NCBI RefSeq assembly: GCF_028867935.1
Contig: NZ_JAPQNS010000001.1
Coordinates: 1,426,001 to 1,490,000, forward strand
Length of the DNA stretch: 64,000 nt
Direction of reading: 5' to 3'
Source: Flavobacterium sp. SUN052
GTDB lineage: Bacteria; Bacteroidota; Bacteroidia; Flavobacteriales; Flavobacteriaceae
Part shown: piece by piece, positions 9,017 through 17,982 of the stretch
How positions within the stretch are numbered: the stretch's first letter is position 1
Layout of the letters: each line of letters opens with the position of its first letter
The notes under the pieces: model-generated
Told to the model about the DNA's origin: nothing
Databases searched by the model: none
Seen by the model: the letters and a program-made list of their open reading frames with translations, nothing else
Program-made: the position numbers and the translations under genes

Positions 9017-9979
9017 ATGCCTTACACCTCCGATGTCGCGGCTGCTGAAGCCCTCAACGATTCCTACAAAAAGCTGAAAGCTGAAATTTCTAAAGTGGTT
9101 ATTGGTCAGGACGACACTGTCAGGCTGCTGTTAACCGCTATTTTTTGTCAAGGCCACTGCCTGCTCGTTGGGGTGCCGGGTCTTGCCAAAACGCTGCTTA
9201 TTCAAACGATTGCCAGCGCCCTTGACCTCGACTTCAATCGCATTCAGTTTACGCCTGACTTGATGCCGTCTGACATCCTAGGGTCTGAAACCCTTGACCA
9301 GGAGCGTAACTTCAAGTTCATCAAAGGCCCTGTGTTTGCCAACATTATCCTGGCCGACGAAATCAACCGGACTCCGCCCAAAACGCAATCGGCCCTGCTC
9401 GAAGCCATGCAGGAATACGCCGTTACCATTGCTGGACAGAAATACAGCCTGGGCAGACCTTTCTTTGTACTGGCCACCCAAAACCCAATCGAGCAGGAAG
9501 GTACCTATCCACTACCAGAAGCCCAACTTGACCGTTTTATGTTCAATATCTGGCTCGATTACCCGTCGTACCAGTCGGAGCTGGACATTGTAAAAAGTAC
9601 CACGAGCGATCAACGTCCTGTTGTAAACCGGGTCGTTACAGGAGAGCAAATCACCGAATTCCAGCATCTGGTACGTCGTGTGCCGGTAGTTGATAATGTG
9701 GTCGAATACGCGGTAAAGCTGGTCCACAGAACTCGCCCGAATACGGAATTAGCATCGCCCGATGCCAATAACTATTTTGAGTGGGGTGCCGGACCACGCG
9801 CTTCCCAAGCCCTCATTTTAGCAGCCAAGTGTAACGCTCTCCTAAATGGAAAGTATTCGCCCGATATTGAGGATGTCCGGGCAGTTGCCCTGCCGATTCT
9901 GCGTCACCGGGTTGTCCGCAACTTCAAAGCGGAAGCAGAGAATATTTCGGTGGAGCAACTGGTGAAACGGATGCTGTAA
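9017..9979 (+). CDS. MoxR family AAA+ ATPase
   Basis: The 320-residue protein has the Walker A motif GVPGLAKT (about 52-59), the Walker B ILADE followed by INRTPPKTQ (about 111-123), the sensor motif ATQNPIEQEGTYPLPEAQLDRF (split here only for description) and the C-terminal AAA lid domain. MoxR ATPases act as chaperones for VWA-domain protein partners and often precede DUF58 and Bat genes. Here none of these follows; tandem terminators and a minus-strand gene come next. The gene therefore looks grouped with the two upstream parvulin genes. Confidence 0.93.
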   Translation: MPYTSDVAAAEALNDSYKKLKAEISKVVIGQDDTVRLLLTAIFCQGHCLLVGVPGLAKTLLIQTIASALDLDFNRIQFTPDLMPSDILGSETLDQERNFKFIKGPVFANIILADEINRTPPKTQSALLEAMQEYAVTIAGQKYSLGRPFFVLATQNPIEQEGTYPLPEAQLDRFMFNIWLDYPSYQSELDIVKSTTSDQRPVVNRVVTGEQITEFQHLVRRVPVVDNVVEYAVKLVHRTRPNTELASPDANNYFEWGAGPRASQALILAAKCNALLNGKYSPDIEDVRAVALPILRHRVVRNFKAEAENISVEQLVKRML

Positions 9980-9995
9980 ATACTATTCAAGTTTC

Positions 9996-10035
9996 AGACA
10001 TGACATCTTTCTAAACAAGATGTCATGTCTTTTTT
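9996..10035 (+). terminator. Strong intrinsic terminator after moxR
   Basis: A perfect 14-bp stem (9996-10009 with 10017-10030, AGACATGACATCTT and its complement) closes a 7-base loop and is followed by a run of T to 10035. It lies 16 bases after the moxR stop codon. Confidence 0.9.
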
Positions 10036-10038
10036 GTG

Positions 10039-10078
10039 AGCCCTGCACGGATACGACCTTGCGGGGCTTTATTTTTTT
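10039..10078 (+). terminator. Second, tandem terminator
   Basis: A 9-bp stem with one G:U pair (AGCCCTGCA at 10039-10047 with TGCGGGGCT at 10060-10068) is followed by TTATTTTTTT. It backs up the first terminator and shields the convergent asparaginase gene, whose stop codon overlaps the T-run. Confidence 0.75.
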
Positions 10079-11117
10079 AGTTGAAATAGCTTTTCGCAGC
10101 CAGCACTTTCGTTGGTATGTCGTTGGAGGTGACGGTATACGTGAAGTTTTTTTGCACTGAGTAAGCGCCAATCTCACCTGCTTTGTTCAACGCAATAAAC
10201 GCCACCTGAAAGGTCTTAGCCCGCTCTACATCGCGCTTCACAATTCGCTCAACGGCTTCCCGACAGGCTTCCTGTGGACCTTTGCCCTGCCGCATTAACT
10301 CCACAACGAGGTGCGCTCCACACATCCGAATAACCTCTTCTCCCTGACCGGTACAGGTTACGGCTCCTATTTCATTGTCTACATAGAGGCCAGCGCCAAT
10401 AATTGGGGAGTCTCCTACCCGACCATGCATTTTAAACGCCATGCCGCTGGTTGTACACATCCCCGACAGGTTGCCGCTGGCATCCAGAGCAATTGTCCCC
10501 ATTGTATCGTGGTTGGGTGTTCCATCATCGAAGAACGAAGGAGCTGAGGGGCCGTTACCTTCTTTGGACGGCCTTGGTTTAGCCCCGTTTTCGATGTTTA
10601 TCACCGGCTTATATTCCGACTTTTTCAGCCATTTCTGGTATTCCTTCTTCGCATCGGCAGAGAGCTGGTCAGATTCCAGTGCGAAGCCGTTGGCCAGGGC
10701 AAATTGCTGCGCTCCTTTACCGGCCAGCATCACGTGGGGCGTTACTTCCATCACCTTACGCGCCACCGAAACCGGGTGTTTAATACGTTCCAGAAAAACA
10801 ACCGAGCCACAGTTGAACTTCTCATCCATAATGCAGGCATCCAGGGTTACGTGTCCATCACGGTCGGGGTTGGCCCCAATACCTACACAACAGCTCAGTT
10901 CGTTTTCGCTGGCAATACCTGCTTGTTCTACAGCGTCCAAGGCTCGCCCTCCTTTTTGCAGTACCGGCCAGGCTCCATTATTAGCCGTCTTGCCACTGTC
11001 CCAGGTCGAAACAACAACAGGTTTTGATGCCAGAGGCTTTGTTTTCAGAAGGTCATTTAGCTTGAATTGGGGAAGGGCAAAAGCGCCCCAGCGGAGAAAA
11101 TGGCGTCTTGATGTCAT
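10077..11117 (-). CDS. N4-(beta-N-acetylglucosaminyl)-L-asparaginase (glycosylasparaginase)
   Basis: The 346-residue product begins with a twin-arginine-like signal (SRRHFLRWGAFAL), so it may be exported folded through Tat. It matches the N-terminal-nucleophile glycosylasparaginase family: a GIGANPDRDG segment, then NHDTMGTIALD around residues 202-211, where autocleavage before Thr205 exposes the nucleophile, then a GRVGDSPIIGAG segment and a GTGQGE-like TCTGQGEE segment. The enzyme splits the link between asparagine and N-acetylglucosamine during breakdown of N-linked glycoproteins. This fits the mannosidases elsewhere in the window, although they are not adjacent. Length and motifs are normal for the family. 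Confidence 0.93.
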   Translation of the reverse strand: MTSRRHFLRWGAFALPQFKLNDLLKTKPLASKPVVVSTWDSGKTANNGAWPVLQKGGRALDAVEQAGIASENELSCCVGIGANPDRDGHVTLDACIMDEKFNCGSVVFLERIKHPVSVARKVMEVTPHVMLAGKGAQQFALANGFALESDQLSADAKKEYQKWLKKSEYKPVINIENGAKPRPSKEGNGPSAPSFFDDGTPNHDTMGTIALDASGNLSGMCTTSGMAFKMHGRVGDSPIIGAGLYVDNEIGAVTCTGQGEEVIRMCGAHLVVELMRQGKGPQEACREAVERIVKRDVERAKTFQVAFIALNKAGEIGAYSVQKNFTYTVTSNDIPTKVLAAKSYFN

Positions 11118-11197
11118 GTTGGTTGAAAATGTAACGGGTAAAATTAGGCAACAAATACGAACCTTATTCTGTGACCAAACAAATTGCCCCTCGTCAG

Positions 11198-11227
11198 TTG
11201 TTACTATTTACAATGTCCGTTTATTTG
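11198..11227 (+). promoter_or_regulatory. Candidate promoter for the M48 protease gene
   Basis: TTG at 11198-11200 is followed after 19 bases by TTTATTTG at 11220-11227, one mismatch from TAnnTTTG. It lies about 70 bases before the start codon in the gap between two divergent genes. Confidence 0.45.
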
Positions 11228-11297
11228 CTTCGCCTTTACCAGCTGATTTTACTCGCAGGCTAAAGGCTCGAATCACCCTTCACTATTCTGTTAAACT

Positions 11298-12761
11298 ATG
11301 AACACGATTCTTATCCGGGTACTCATTCTTGGGTTTCTGGCTGGCGGCATCGCCTGCTCGCGTAACCCCGTTACGGGCAAGCGACAAGTTATTTTGATGT
11401 CGAAAGAGCAGGAAATTGCCATTGGGCAACAATCTCACCCTTCTGTGGTGGCCACTATGGGCCTGTATGAAAACAAACAGATGCAGGACTTCATCAACGA
11501 AAAGGGGAAAGCCATGGCGGCCATTTCGCACCGACCTGATCTGCCTTATCAGTTCTACATTGTTGATTCTCCAGTAGTGAATGCTTTTGCTGTGCCTGGT
11601 GGCTACGTATATTTTACGAGGGGTATTATGGCGCACTTTAACAACGAAGCGGAGTTTGCCGGCGTGCTTGGCCATGAAATTGGTCACATCACGGCTCAGC
11701 ACTCGGCACGCCAACAGACGAGTGAGCTGTTAGGTACACTAGGTGCTATTGCGGTTGCGGTTGCAGTTCCCCAGCTAGGCGAAAGTGCTATGCAGGGTGC
11801 ACAAGTGCTGGGACTTAAATATAGTCGCGACCACGAATCGGAGTCTGACAAAATCGGCGTTGAATATTCCAGCAAAATTGGGTACGACGCCGTTCAGATG
11901 GCGGATTTTTTTGGGACCATAAAGCGGATTCAAGATAATTCGGGTCAGACGATACCGACATTTTTATCTACCCACCCCGATCCGGGCAACCGGCAAACGC
12001 GCGTTCAGAACTTAGCCAAGGAATACCAGACAGCTAACCCAAAGCAGTATGCTGTTGAACGGGACCGCTACCTGCGCCTGATCGATGGGATTGTGTTTGG
12101 GGAAGATCCCAAACAGGGATTCGTGGAGAACGATATGTTTTATCACCCTGTATTGAAATTCCAGTTTCCAGTGCCTAAAGGCTGGAAGCATCAAAACTCG
12201 CCCGAACAATTTCAGATGGGACCTGCGGATGGTAAAGCTGCCATGATTCTGATGCTGGCTAAAGGCAACTCGTTGGACGAAGCCGCTCAGACAATGGTTA
12301 AAGAACTTAATCTAAAGGTGTTGGAGAACGGCAAAACCACCATCGGCGGTAACCCAGCGCTCGTTATTATTTCGCAACAACAACCTCAGCAACAACAGCA
12401 GGGGCAGCCTCAGCAACAACAAACAGCCGCTAATACGTTGCAACTGGCAACCTGGCTTATTCAGTATAACGGAGCCATTTATGCGCTGCACGGACTTTCA
12501 TCAGCGGCCGATTTCAACGGTCGACTAAATTCGTTCAAGGGAGTTGCTGAAGGGTTCCGGGCGTTGACGGATCAGGAAAAGCTCAACCGGCAACCTGAGC
12601 GGGTTCAGGTGGAGCAGGCACCCCGTGATGGTACGTTCCGCGATGTCATGGCGGCCCTCAATATGCCCTCCGGCCGGTTAGAAGAGCTAGGGACGTTAAA
12701 TAGCATGAAAGCCGACGATCGCGTGACGCGTGGAATGTTAATCAAAGTAATTCGGAGATAG
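11298..12761 (+). CDS. M48 family metalloprotease, lipoprotein
   Basis: The 487-residue product has a lipoprotein signal with the lipidated Cys at residue 20 (GGIAC). A peptidase M48 domain occupies about residues 35-250, with the zinc motif HEIGH at 126-130 and a downstream ESE-K segment (ESESDKIG) providing the third ligand. A glutamine-rich linker follows near residue 360-375, and the last 60 residues look like a small LysM- or stalk-like domain (YT-type repeats are absent). BepA/YfgC-type relatives degrade or repair stalled outer-membrane proteins in the periplasm. The glutamine tract is coded by repeated CAA/CAG and may vary in length. Confidence 0.9.
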   Translation: MNTILIRVLILGFLAGGIACSRNPVTGKRQVILMSKEQEIAIGQQSHPSVVATMGLYENKQMQDFINEKGKAMAAISHRPDLPYQFYIVDSPVVNAFAVPGGYVYFTRGIMAHFNNEAEFAGVLGHEIGHITAQHSARQQTSELLGTLGAIAVAVAVPQLGESAMQGAQVLGLKYSRDHESESDKIGVEYSSKIGYDAVQMADFFGTIKRIQDNSGQTIPTFLSTHPDPGNRQTRVQNLAKEYQTANPKQYAVERDRYLRLIDGIVFGEDPKQGFVENDMFYHPVLKFQFPVPKGWKHQNSPEQFQMGPADGKAAMILMLAKGNSLDEAAQTMVKELNLKVLENGKTTIGGNPALVIISQQQPQQQQQGQPQQQQTAANTLQLATWLIQYNGAIYALHGLSSAADFNGRLNSFKGVAEGFRALTDQEKLNRQPERVQVEQAPRDGTFRDVMAALNMPSGRLEELGTLNSMKADDRVTRGMLIKVIRR

Positions 12762-12770
12762 GAGTCATTT

Positions 12771-12844
12771 GTCATTTCGCTACGCGGTCATTGGTCATTA
12801 GTACAACATCCTACTAATGGCTAATGTCAGCGCAGCGAAATGAC
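12771..12844. repeat. Long imperfect inverted repeat between convergent genes
   Basis: Two 33-base arms (12771-12803 and 12812-12844) match at 28 of 33 positions when one is reverse-complemented, with an 8-base loop. The outer eleven bases GTCATTTCGCT are perfect. It fills the whole gap between the M48 gene and the convergent nucleotidyltransferase gene and overlaps the latter's stop codon. It could end transcription from both sides, though no T-run follows. Confidence 0.7.
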
Positions 12845-13437
12845 TATTTTCCATAAAACCGCTCCAGATCCTGCGGTGAATCGAGGTCGATCAGGCCCGC
12901 TTCGAAAGGTACCTCGGCGCAGTCGGCCCGGTGCTTCACGATTATCCAACGGGCACCTTTATCCCCCGTTAAGCTGAGTAACTCGTCAATGTAGTTGGTC
13001 GCAAACAGAGCAGGTACTCCCAGCGGCCCTTCGGCACCGTAACGGCAAGCAACAATTCCCTTTTCGCCTTCCTGAAATGTCTCGACCAGGTTAAGCAACA
13101 AGCCCAGCGACACGTGGGGCTGGTCGGTAAGCAATACCATTACCGCATCGAGCTTGGTTTCGGTCATAAACAGCCCCACCAGACCCATCTTAAGCGATGA
13201 GGATAACCCCTCCTCATGTCGTGGGTTATCGATAAGCGTTACCGGCAACCCTTCCAACTCTTCAGCCACGGCGTGACGATTCGCGCCCAGGACCACTGTA
13301 ACAGGGCCTTTGCGAAGCGCCAGCGCCATGTCGGTGATGCGCCGAACAAGCGTTTTGCCCTGATGGACCAGCAACTGTTTTGGCTGCCCCAAGCGCGACG
13401 ACGAGCCTGCCGCTAAAATTATGGTTCCAATTGTCAT
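12844..13437 (-). CDS. MobA-like / MocA-type nucleotidyltransferase family protein
   Basis: From the ATG at 13437 the product has 197 residues. It opens with the nucleotidyltransferase signature IILAAGSSSRLGxPKQLL (about residues 5-22), the NTP-binding loop of MobA, MocA and IspD relatives. Further family features are VLGANRH, DNPRHEEGLSSSL and LLTDQPHV. The closest described members are molybdenum-cofactor cytidylyltransferases, but no molybdenum gene is nearby, so the substrate is open. The start overlaps the truA stop as ATGA, which decides it over an upstream ATG at 13470 and suggests translational coupling. Confidence 0.88.
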   Translation of the reverse strand: MTIGTIILAAGSSSRLGQPKQLLVHQGKTLVRRITDMALALRKGPVTVVLGANRHAVAEELEGLPVTLIDNPRHEEGLSSSLKMGLVGLFMTETKLDAVMVLLTDQPHVSLGLLLNLVETFQEGEKGIVACRYGAEGPLGVPALFATNYIDELLSLTGDKGARWIIVKHRADCAEVPFEAGLIDLDSPQDLERFYGK

Positions 13438-14189
13438 GGTAAAATAGATTCGGGGTATCCGACTTCGCAAAGGAACAAGCCGCTTGCGGGAGCTGCCCTT
13501 CCGGCTACCTGTCGGTCGAGCGCTAGGATAATTCGTTCAAAATCAGCGGTAGTCATGCGCCCCTGCCCTATTTCCAGCAGTGTTCCGACAATAGCCCGCA
13601 CCATACCCCAGAGAAAACGATTAGCCCGAATATGGAAGGTCATATCATCCCCTGTATCGGGTCGCCATTCGGCAAGGTCAATGGTGCAGTGAAAATGCTT
13701 TACGGCCGCTTTCGCTCGGCTAAAACTTTTGTAGTTAGTGTGTTGTAGCAACAGGCTGGCCGCTTCGTTCATCGCATCAATGTCTAGCGGGTGCCGAAAG
13801 TAATACGACTGTCCCGGCCGGAAAGCGTCTTTTTGCCGCCTGATTCGATATTGGTAATAACGCGAATAGGCCGAAAAGCGGGCATGGGCTTCGGGGGCAA
13901 CCGGGAAAATTCGCCGAATTGCCACATCAGTGGGTAGCATCGCATTCAGCGAATAAACTATCGAATCGGGGTTTTCCAGCTGATCCGGCAGGTCAAAATG
14001 GGCGAACTGCTGCTCGGCGTGAACACCTGCATCCGTTCGCCCACTGCCCAGAATACTGATTGGTTGGCTCAGACGTTTGCTCAGCGCCTGTTCAATTTCG
14101 GCCTGTACACTGTGTCCATTGGCCTGAATTTGCCAGCCGTGGTAATTGGTGCCACAGTAGGCCAATTCCATAAAATAGCGTTGCGTCAT
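13434..14189 (-). CDS. truA: tRNA pseudouridine(38-40) synthase
   Basis: The 251-residue enzyme carries the TruA catalytic motif GSGRTDAGVHA with the essential Asp at residue 53, an N-terminal RYFMELAYCGTNYHGWQ segment and the C-terminal NRFLWGMVRAIVGTLLEIG segment typical of the family. It converts uridines 38-40 of many tRNAs to pseudouridine. It overlaps its neighbours on both sides by four bases (ATGA), so it belongs to a tight minus-strand operon with the Uma2 and MobA-like genes. Confidence 0.96.
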   Translation of the reverse strand: MTQRYFMELAYCGTNYHGWQIQANGHSVQAEIEQALSKRLSQPISILGSGRTDAGVHAEQQFAHFDLPDQLENPDSIVYSLNAMLPTDVAIRRIFPVAPEAHARFSAYSRYYQYRIRRQKDAFRPGQSYYFRHPLDIDAMNEAASLLLQHTNYKSFSRAKAAVKHFHCTIDLAEWRPDTGDDMTFHIRANRFLWGMVRAIVGTLLEIGQGRMTTADFERIILALDRQVAGRAAPASGLFLCEVGYPESILP

Positions 14190-14803
14190 TCTAATCCTTC
14201 TAAACCGCTTTCTTCCTCATCAGGAATGAGCGTGATGCCGTCATAAATAGCTTCCATTGTCAATTCCAGATCAAGCCGGGGCATCACAATAACATCAGTC
14301 GGTAGCTCATAAACAGTGTTAATCCACTCGTCTGTCTCTTCGATCCGGCTGAACAATTCAACGGCCATCGTATATTGATCGACCAGCAGGTAATACCAAA
14401 GCGAAGGCATCCGACGGTAGCGTTGCCATTTGAAACCCCGATCAACATAAGCCGTTGATTTAGACAACACCTCAACCAGTACGCGGGGCTGGCGAATAAT
14501 CAGATTGTCTCCCCGCAAGTCGAACGGATGGCAGGCAACCACCACATCCGGGTAAGGCATGTAAATCCCTCGAACGGCTTCAACTTTCATATTTTCGGAG
14601 AAAACGCGGCAACCTCGCCCTTTAATCCCCGTTTTTAAACCGTCTTTGACATTGTCGACAAGCAGATTATGGTTGACTGTTCCACCCGCCATGGCATAAA
14701 CCTGACCATCACGAAATTCGTGGCGAACGTCGCTAGTCTCCTCAAATTTGAGATAATCCTCAACAGTTAATTTCCGGGAAGAAGGATACGCGTTCGATTC
14801 CAT
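14186..14803 (-). CDS. Uma2 family (DUF820) endonuclease-like protein
   Basis: The 205-residue protein fits the Uma2/DUF820 family, a PD-(D/E)xK restriction-endonuclease fold. Visible elements are KLTVEDYLKFEE near the start, the HNLLVDNV helix, and a catalytic set of Asp86 (PDVVV), Glu111 and Lys115 (EVLSKST). The biological role of these proteins in Bacteroidota and cyanobacteria is not settled. It sits between DUF2442 and truA and overlaps the truA start by four bases, so it is co-transcribed with housekeeping genes rather than lying in an obvious mobile element. Confidence 0.88.
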   Translation of the reverse strand: MESNAYPSSRKLTVEDYLKFEETSDVRHEFRDGQVYAMAGGTVNHNLLVDNVKDGLKTGIKGRGCRVFSENMKVEAVRGIYMPYPDVVVACHPFDLRGDNLIIRQPRVLVEVLSKSTAYVDRGFKWQRYRRMPSLWYYLLVDQYTMAVELFSRIEETDEWINTVYELPTDVIVMPRLDLELTMEAIYDGITLIPDEEESGLEGLE

Positions 14804-14815
14804 AAAGTGCTGGCA

Positions 14816-15097
14816 CTAGGCTTCGTGTCTGTAATAAAGATAATTGCCTAGAATCTGTTCAATGTGAATTACTTCATCACTATCATCGAACGAAAATCCG
14901 TTGCCATACCGATACCATTGTTGGCGTTGTTCTTGAGATAGTTGTCGAATACTTGGAAACCGCTCTAAAGGAAGTGTTATAACCCTTCCATCAACCAGTT
15001 CCACACGTAAGGAATCGTTTGATGGAAAATCTATTGCCTTCAGTTCGGGAGTTATGTTCCAATACCCCTCTACCAGCTTATCGTTTGTAGTTACCAT
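14816..15097 (-). CDS. DUF2442 domain-containing protein
   Basis: The 93-residue product has the DUF2442 layout: a short N-terminal strand, DSLRVELVDGRVITLPLERFPSI-type core, and an aromatic YRYGNGFSF segment before an acidic IHIEQIL end. DUF2442 proteins are small and often sit near DUF4160 proteins in toxin-antitoxin-like pairs; here the neighbour is instead a Uma2 gene 12 bases downstream. Function is unknown. It lies 37 bases after purL. Confidence 0.8.
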   Translation of the reverse strand: MVTTNDKLVEGYWNITPELKAIDFPSNDSLRVELVDGRVITLPLERFPSIRQLSQEQRQQWYRYGNGFSFDDSDEVIHIEQILGNYLYYRHEA

Positions 15098-15134
15098 CTC
15101 AGTTCACTTTAATGATTTCGATCAGGCATTGGAC

Positions 15135-17438
15135 CTACGCCATAATGTTGCCCAAGGCGTTGTCGTAGAGACCTTTTGCATCAGTTAACGACATAACGGA
15201 CTGCCCGTCGATAATGAAGCTTTGCTCCGTTACCGAGCCTAGTTTGGCAAAGGGAACGCTTGCTTCTCCAACAGCTGTCTCAAAAGCAGCCTGGTTATCT
15301 GAAGAAACCGAGACAACTACGCGGCCCTGTGCTTCGCCAAACAACACGGCGTCGAGCCGCAACCCAGCCGAGCTACCCGCCGGAGCGGTTTGCACATCAA
15401 AACCAAGGCTACCTGCCATTGCCGATTCGGCCAGGGCTACGAACAATCCTCCGTCTGACAAATCATGAGCGGATGCAATTAGCTTCTGCGTGATCAGGCT
15501 GCTCAATGCCCGTTGCATGACGAGCTCGGCATCCATATCGAAGGCTGGCGCTGGTGACGCTTTCACACCCCGGTACGAATACAGGTATTCCGACGAAGCA
15601 ATGTCGTTGGCCGGTTGACCCAGCAAATAAATGAGATCACCCTCTTTCTGGAAGTTGAGCGTCATGCGATTATCCAGATCCTCCATCAGACCCAGCATAC
15701 CAATGGTTGGCGTTGGGAATACCGGTCCATCGTCGGACGATTGGTTGTAAAAGCTCACGTTGCCGCCCGTTACGGGAGTAGCGAACCGAAGGCAGGCGTC
15801 TCCCATGCCTTTAACGGCCTCCACAAAATGCCAGTAAACTTCTGGCACATAGGGATTTCCGAAGTTCAGGTTGTTGGTTACCGCCAGTGGCTCTCCACCC
15901 GAACAAACAATATTACGGGCGGCTTCGGCAACGGCAATCTGCGCGCCCACAAACGGGTTGGCGTTTACGTAGCGGCTGTTGCAGTCCACCGTGATGACAA
16001 TGGATTTGTCAGTTGATTTTCCGTCGGGCGTTTTCACCCGAACCACCGCAGCATCCGAAGGCGCGTTGGTACTCCGGTTCGAAGTGCCGACCATAGAGTC
16101 ATACTGCTCATAAATCCACCGGCGCGAACAGATATTCGGGTGGCTTAACAGGTGCTTCGCCACCGTCCCGATTTCGTCGGGCGTCACGTCGGCTACGTCT
16201 CCAATCTGGAATTTTGCAAATTCTTTAATGTAGGCTGGTTCGCGGTATTCGCGGTGATACTGAGGAGCACCACCACCCAACACAAGATCGTGAGCCGGTA
16301 CGTCGGCTACGAGTTGACCGTAGCGGTAGAAATGCAGACGACCATTTCCTCCCTCAGGCGCAGCAACTACCTCCCCAATCTGGGCGCAATGCAGATCCCA
16401 TTTATCAAAAATGCCTTTAATCAGGTCTTCTTTCCCTTTTTCAACCACCACCAGCATCCGCTCCTGCGACTCCGACAGCAGAATTTCGAACGGCTCCATA
16501 TTGGCCTGACGGGTTGGCACTTTGTCGAGGTCGATAATCATGCCGTGTTCGCCTTTGGCGCTCATTTCAGAAGTCGAGCAGATGATACCGGCGGCACCCA
16601 TGTCCTGAATACCAATTACGTAGCCCGACGCAATGATTTCGAGCGTGGCTTCGAGCAGCAGTTTTTCCATGAACGGGTCACCAACCTGTACGGCTGGCAA
16701 CTTCTCCGTCGATTTATCGCTGATGTCTTCAGAAGCAAACGTGGCCCCGTGAATGCCATCTTTGCCCGTTGCCGAGCCAACAATGAACACCGGGTTTCCC
16801 ACGCCGTACGAGGTTGCTTTGGCTACTTTACCCACTTCGACGATACCCGCCGAAAACGCATTTACCAGTGGGTTGGTGTTGTAGCACTCATCGAAATACA
16901 CTTCACCACCCACCGTTGGGATACCGAACGCATTGCCGTAGTCGCCAATGCCTTTTACAACACCCCGCAACAGTCGCCGGGTTTTGACCGAATCGGGATT
17001 ACCGAACCGGAGGGAGTTTAGTTGGGCGATGGGACGGGCACCCATTGTAAAAATATCGCGGTTAATACCGCCCACACCCGTTGCCGCACCCTGGTAGGGT
17101 TCGAGCGCCGAGGGGTGGTTGTGCGACTCGATCTTGAACGAACATGCCAGGCCATCGCCAATATCAACAAGTCCTGCGTTCTCTTCGCCCGCTTTGGCCA
17201 ACATCCGCTCTGAATCGCGGGGCAGCGTTTTGAGCCAGACAATAGAGTTCTTATACGAGCAGTGTTCCGACCACATCACCGAGAAAATACTCAGTTCGGT
17301 AAAGTTGGGTTTGCGCCCCAGAATTGCCTGGATACGCTCGAACTCGTCAGGCAGTAAACCCAGCTTACGGGCGGTTTCAACAGTGGGGAGTGAGGCAACA
17401 GCGGTTTGGTCAGCGGGGGTCTGGTCGATGATTTCCAC
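15135..17438 (-). CDS. purL: Phosphoribosylformylglycinamidine synthase subunit PurL
   Basis: The 767-residue protein is the small PurL form, which works with separate PurS and PurQ subunits. It converts FGAR to FGAM in de novo purine synthesis using ATP and ammonia from glutamine. Visible are the [11 protein letters not shown] segment, [18 protein letters not shown] with its glycine-rich loop, [11 protein letters not shown], the second half [20 protein letters not shown], and NNLNFGNPY. It heads the minus-strand run purL, DUF2442, Uma2, truA. Its start at 17438 agrees with the family N-terminus. No purine riboswitch is visible upstream. Confidence 0.96.
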   Translation of the reverse strand: MEIIDQTPADQTAVASLPTVETARKLGLLPDEFERIQAILGRKPNFTELSIFSVMWSEHCSYKNSIVWLKTLPRDSERMLAKAGEENAGLVDIGDGLACSFKIESHNHPSALEPYQGAATGVGGINRDIFTMGARPIAQLNSLRFGNPDSVKTRRLLRGVVKGIGDYGNAFGIPTVGGEVYFDECYNTNPLVNAFSAGIVEVGKVAKATSYGVGNPVFIVGSATGKDGIHGATFASEDISDKSTEKLPAVQVGDPFMEKLLLEATLEIIASGYVIGIQDMGAAGIICSTSEMSAKGEHGMIIDLDKVPTRQANMEPFEILLSESQERMLVVVEKGKEDLIKGIFDKWDLHCAQIGEVVAAPEGGNGRLHFYRYGQLVADVPAHDLVLGGGAPQYHREYREPAYIKEFAKFQIGDVADVTPDEIGTVAKHLLSHPNICSRRWIYEQYDSMVGTSNRSTNAPSDAAVVRVKTPDGKSTDKSIVITVDCNSRYVNANPFVGAQIAVAEAARNIVCSGGEPLAVTNNLNFGNPYVPEVYWHFVEAVKGMGDACLRFATPVTGGNVSFYNQSSDDGPVFPTPTIGMLGLMEDLDNRMTLNFQKEGDLIYLLGQPANDIASSEYLYSYRGVKASPAPAFDMDAELVMQRALSSLITQKLIASAHDLSDGGLFVALAESAMAGSLGFDVQTAPAGSSAGLRLDAVLFGEAQGRVVVSVSSDNQAAFETAVGEASVPFAKLGSVTEQSFIIDGQSVMSLTDAKGLYDNALGNIMA

Positions 17439-17578
17439 GAAGAGAAGTAAAATTTTTGCCCAGTGGGCGACGAACGATTTCTCGCTAATAACGAACCGGT
17501 TAGCTCATTTTAGCGGGTAAGAACAGGGCAAAAATACGCTTTTTTGCTCAAAATGGCCTTCTCTTTCTCAATCACCCC

Positions 17579-17609
17579 TTGACAAATCATAAAAATCGAC
17601 ATACCTTTG
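17579..17609 (+). promoter_or_regulatory. Bacteroidota-type promoter of tRNA-Ser
   Basis: TTGACA at 17579-17584 and TACCTTTG at 17602-17609 match the Bacteroidota -33 and -7 elements, with 20 bases between TTG and TAnnTTTG. Transcription should start about 10 bases before the tRNA. This is the clearest promoter in the window. Confidence 0.85.
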
Positions 17610-17625
17610 CACCATCAAACCACGA

Positions 17626-17710
17626 AGAGAGATGGCAGAGTGGTCGATTGCGATGGTCTTGAAAACCATTGACTGTAACAGGTCCGGGGGTTCGAATCCC
17701 TCTCTCTCTG
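17626..17710 (+). tRNA. tRNA-Ser (anticodon UGA)
   Basis: The acceptor stem AGAGAGA (17626-17632) pairs with TCTCTCT (17703-17709). The anticodon stem ATGGT/ACCAT (17653-17657, 17665-17669) encloses the loop CTTGAAA with anticodon TGA at 17660-17662. A long variable arm and a T-arm with loop TTCGAAT (17691-17697) follow, as expected for a class II serine tRNA. The discriminator is G at 17710 and CCA is not encoded. The 85-base gene has its own promoter and terminator. tRNA-Ser genes are common integration points, which matters for the AT-rich gene that follows. Confidence 0.96.
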
Positions 17711-17722
17711 CAAAAGCAAACT

Positions 17723-17758
17723 AAAACGCTCACATTCAATATGTTGAGCGTTTTTTTT
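17723..17758 (+). terminator. Intrinsic terminator after tRNA-Ser
   Basis: A 10-bp stem (AAAACGCTCA at 17723-17732 with TGAGCGTTTT at 17745-17754) with a 12-base loop runs into a total of eight T residues. Confidence 0.9.
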
Positions 17759-17982
17759 CTTTTGCACCTTTTAAACTCTATAGTAGACTGACTTTTCTCT
17801 AAATGAGGCCCTAATAAAAATGTAATTTATTCAATCGTAGAGGTTCCAAGTAAAATGTAATTCAAGCAATTGACTATAAAAGGGTAAATCTTTGTTCAAT
17901 AGAACAACACCGCTAATAGACATTTTTAAAGTCTGTAAATTAGCTGTCCATATGAAAAGCTGGCGAATAAGAAATTGATATC

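Noticed and set aside
10441..11301. Plus-strand frame of 286 codons opposite the glycosylasparaginase gene
   Set aside because: It lies almost entirely opposite a clearly identified enzyme, is serine- and arginine-rich and has no domain.
16152..17021. Long plus-strand frame opposite purL
   Set aside because: It is fully antisense to a well-conserved gene and has no recognisable domain; codon-bias shadow.
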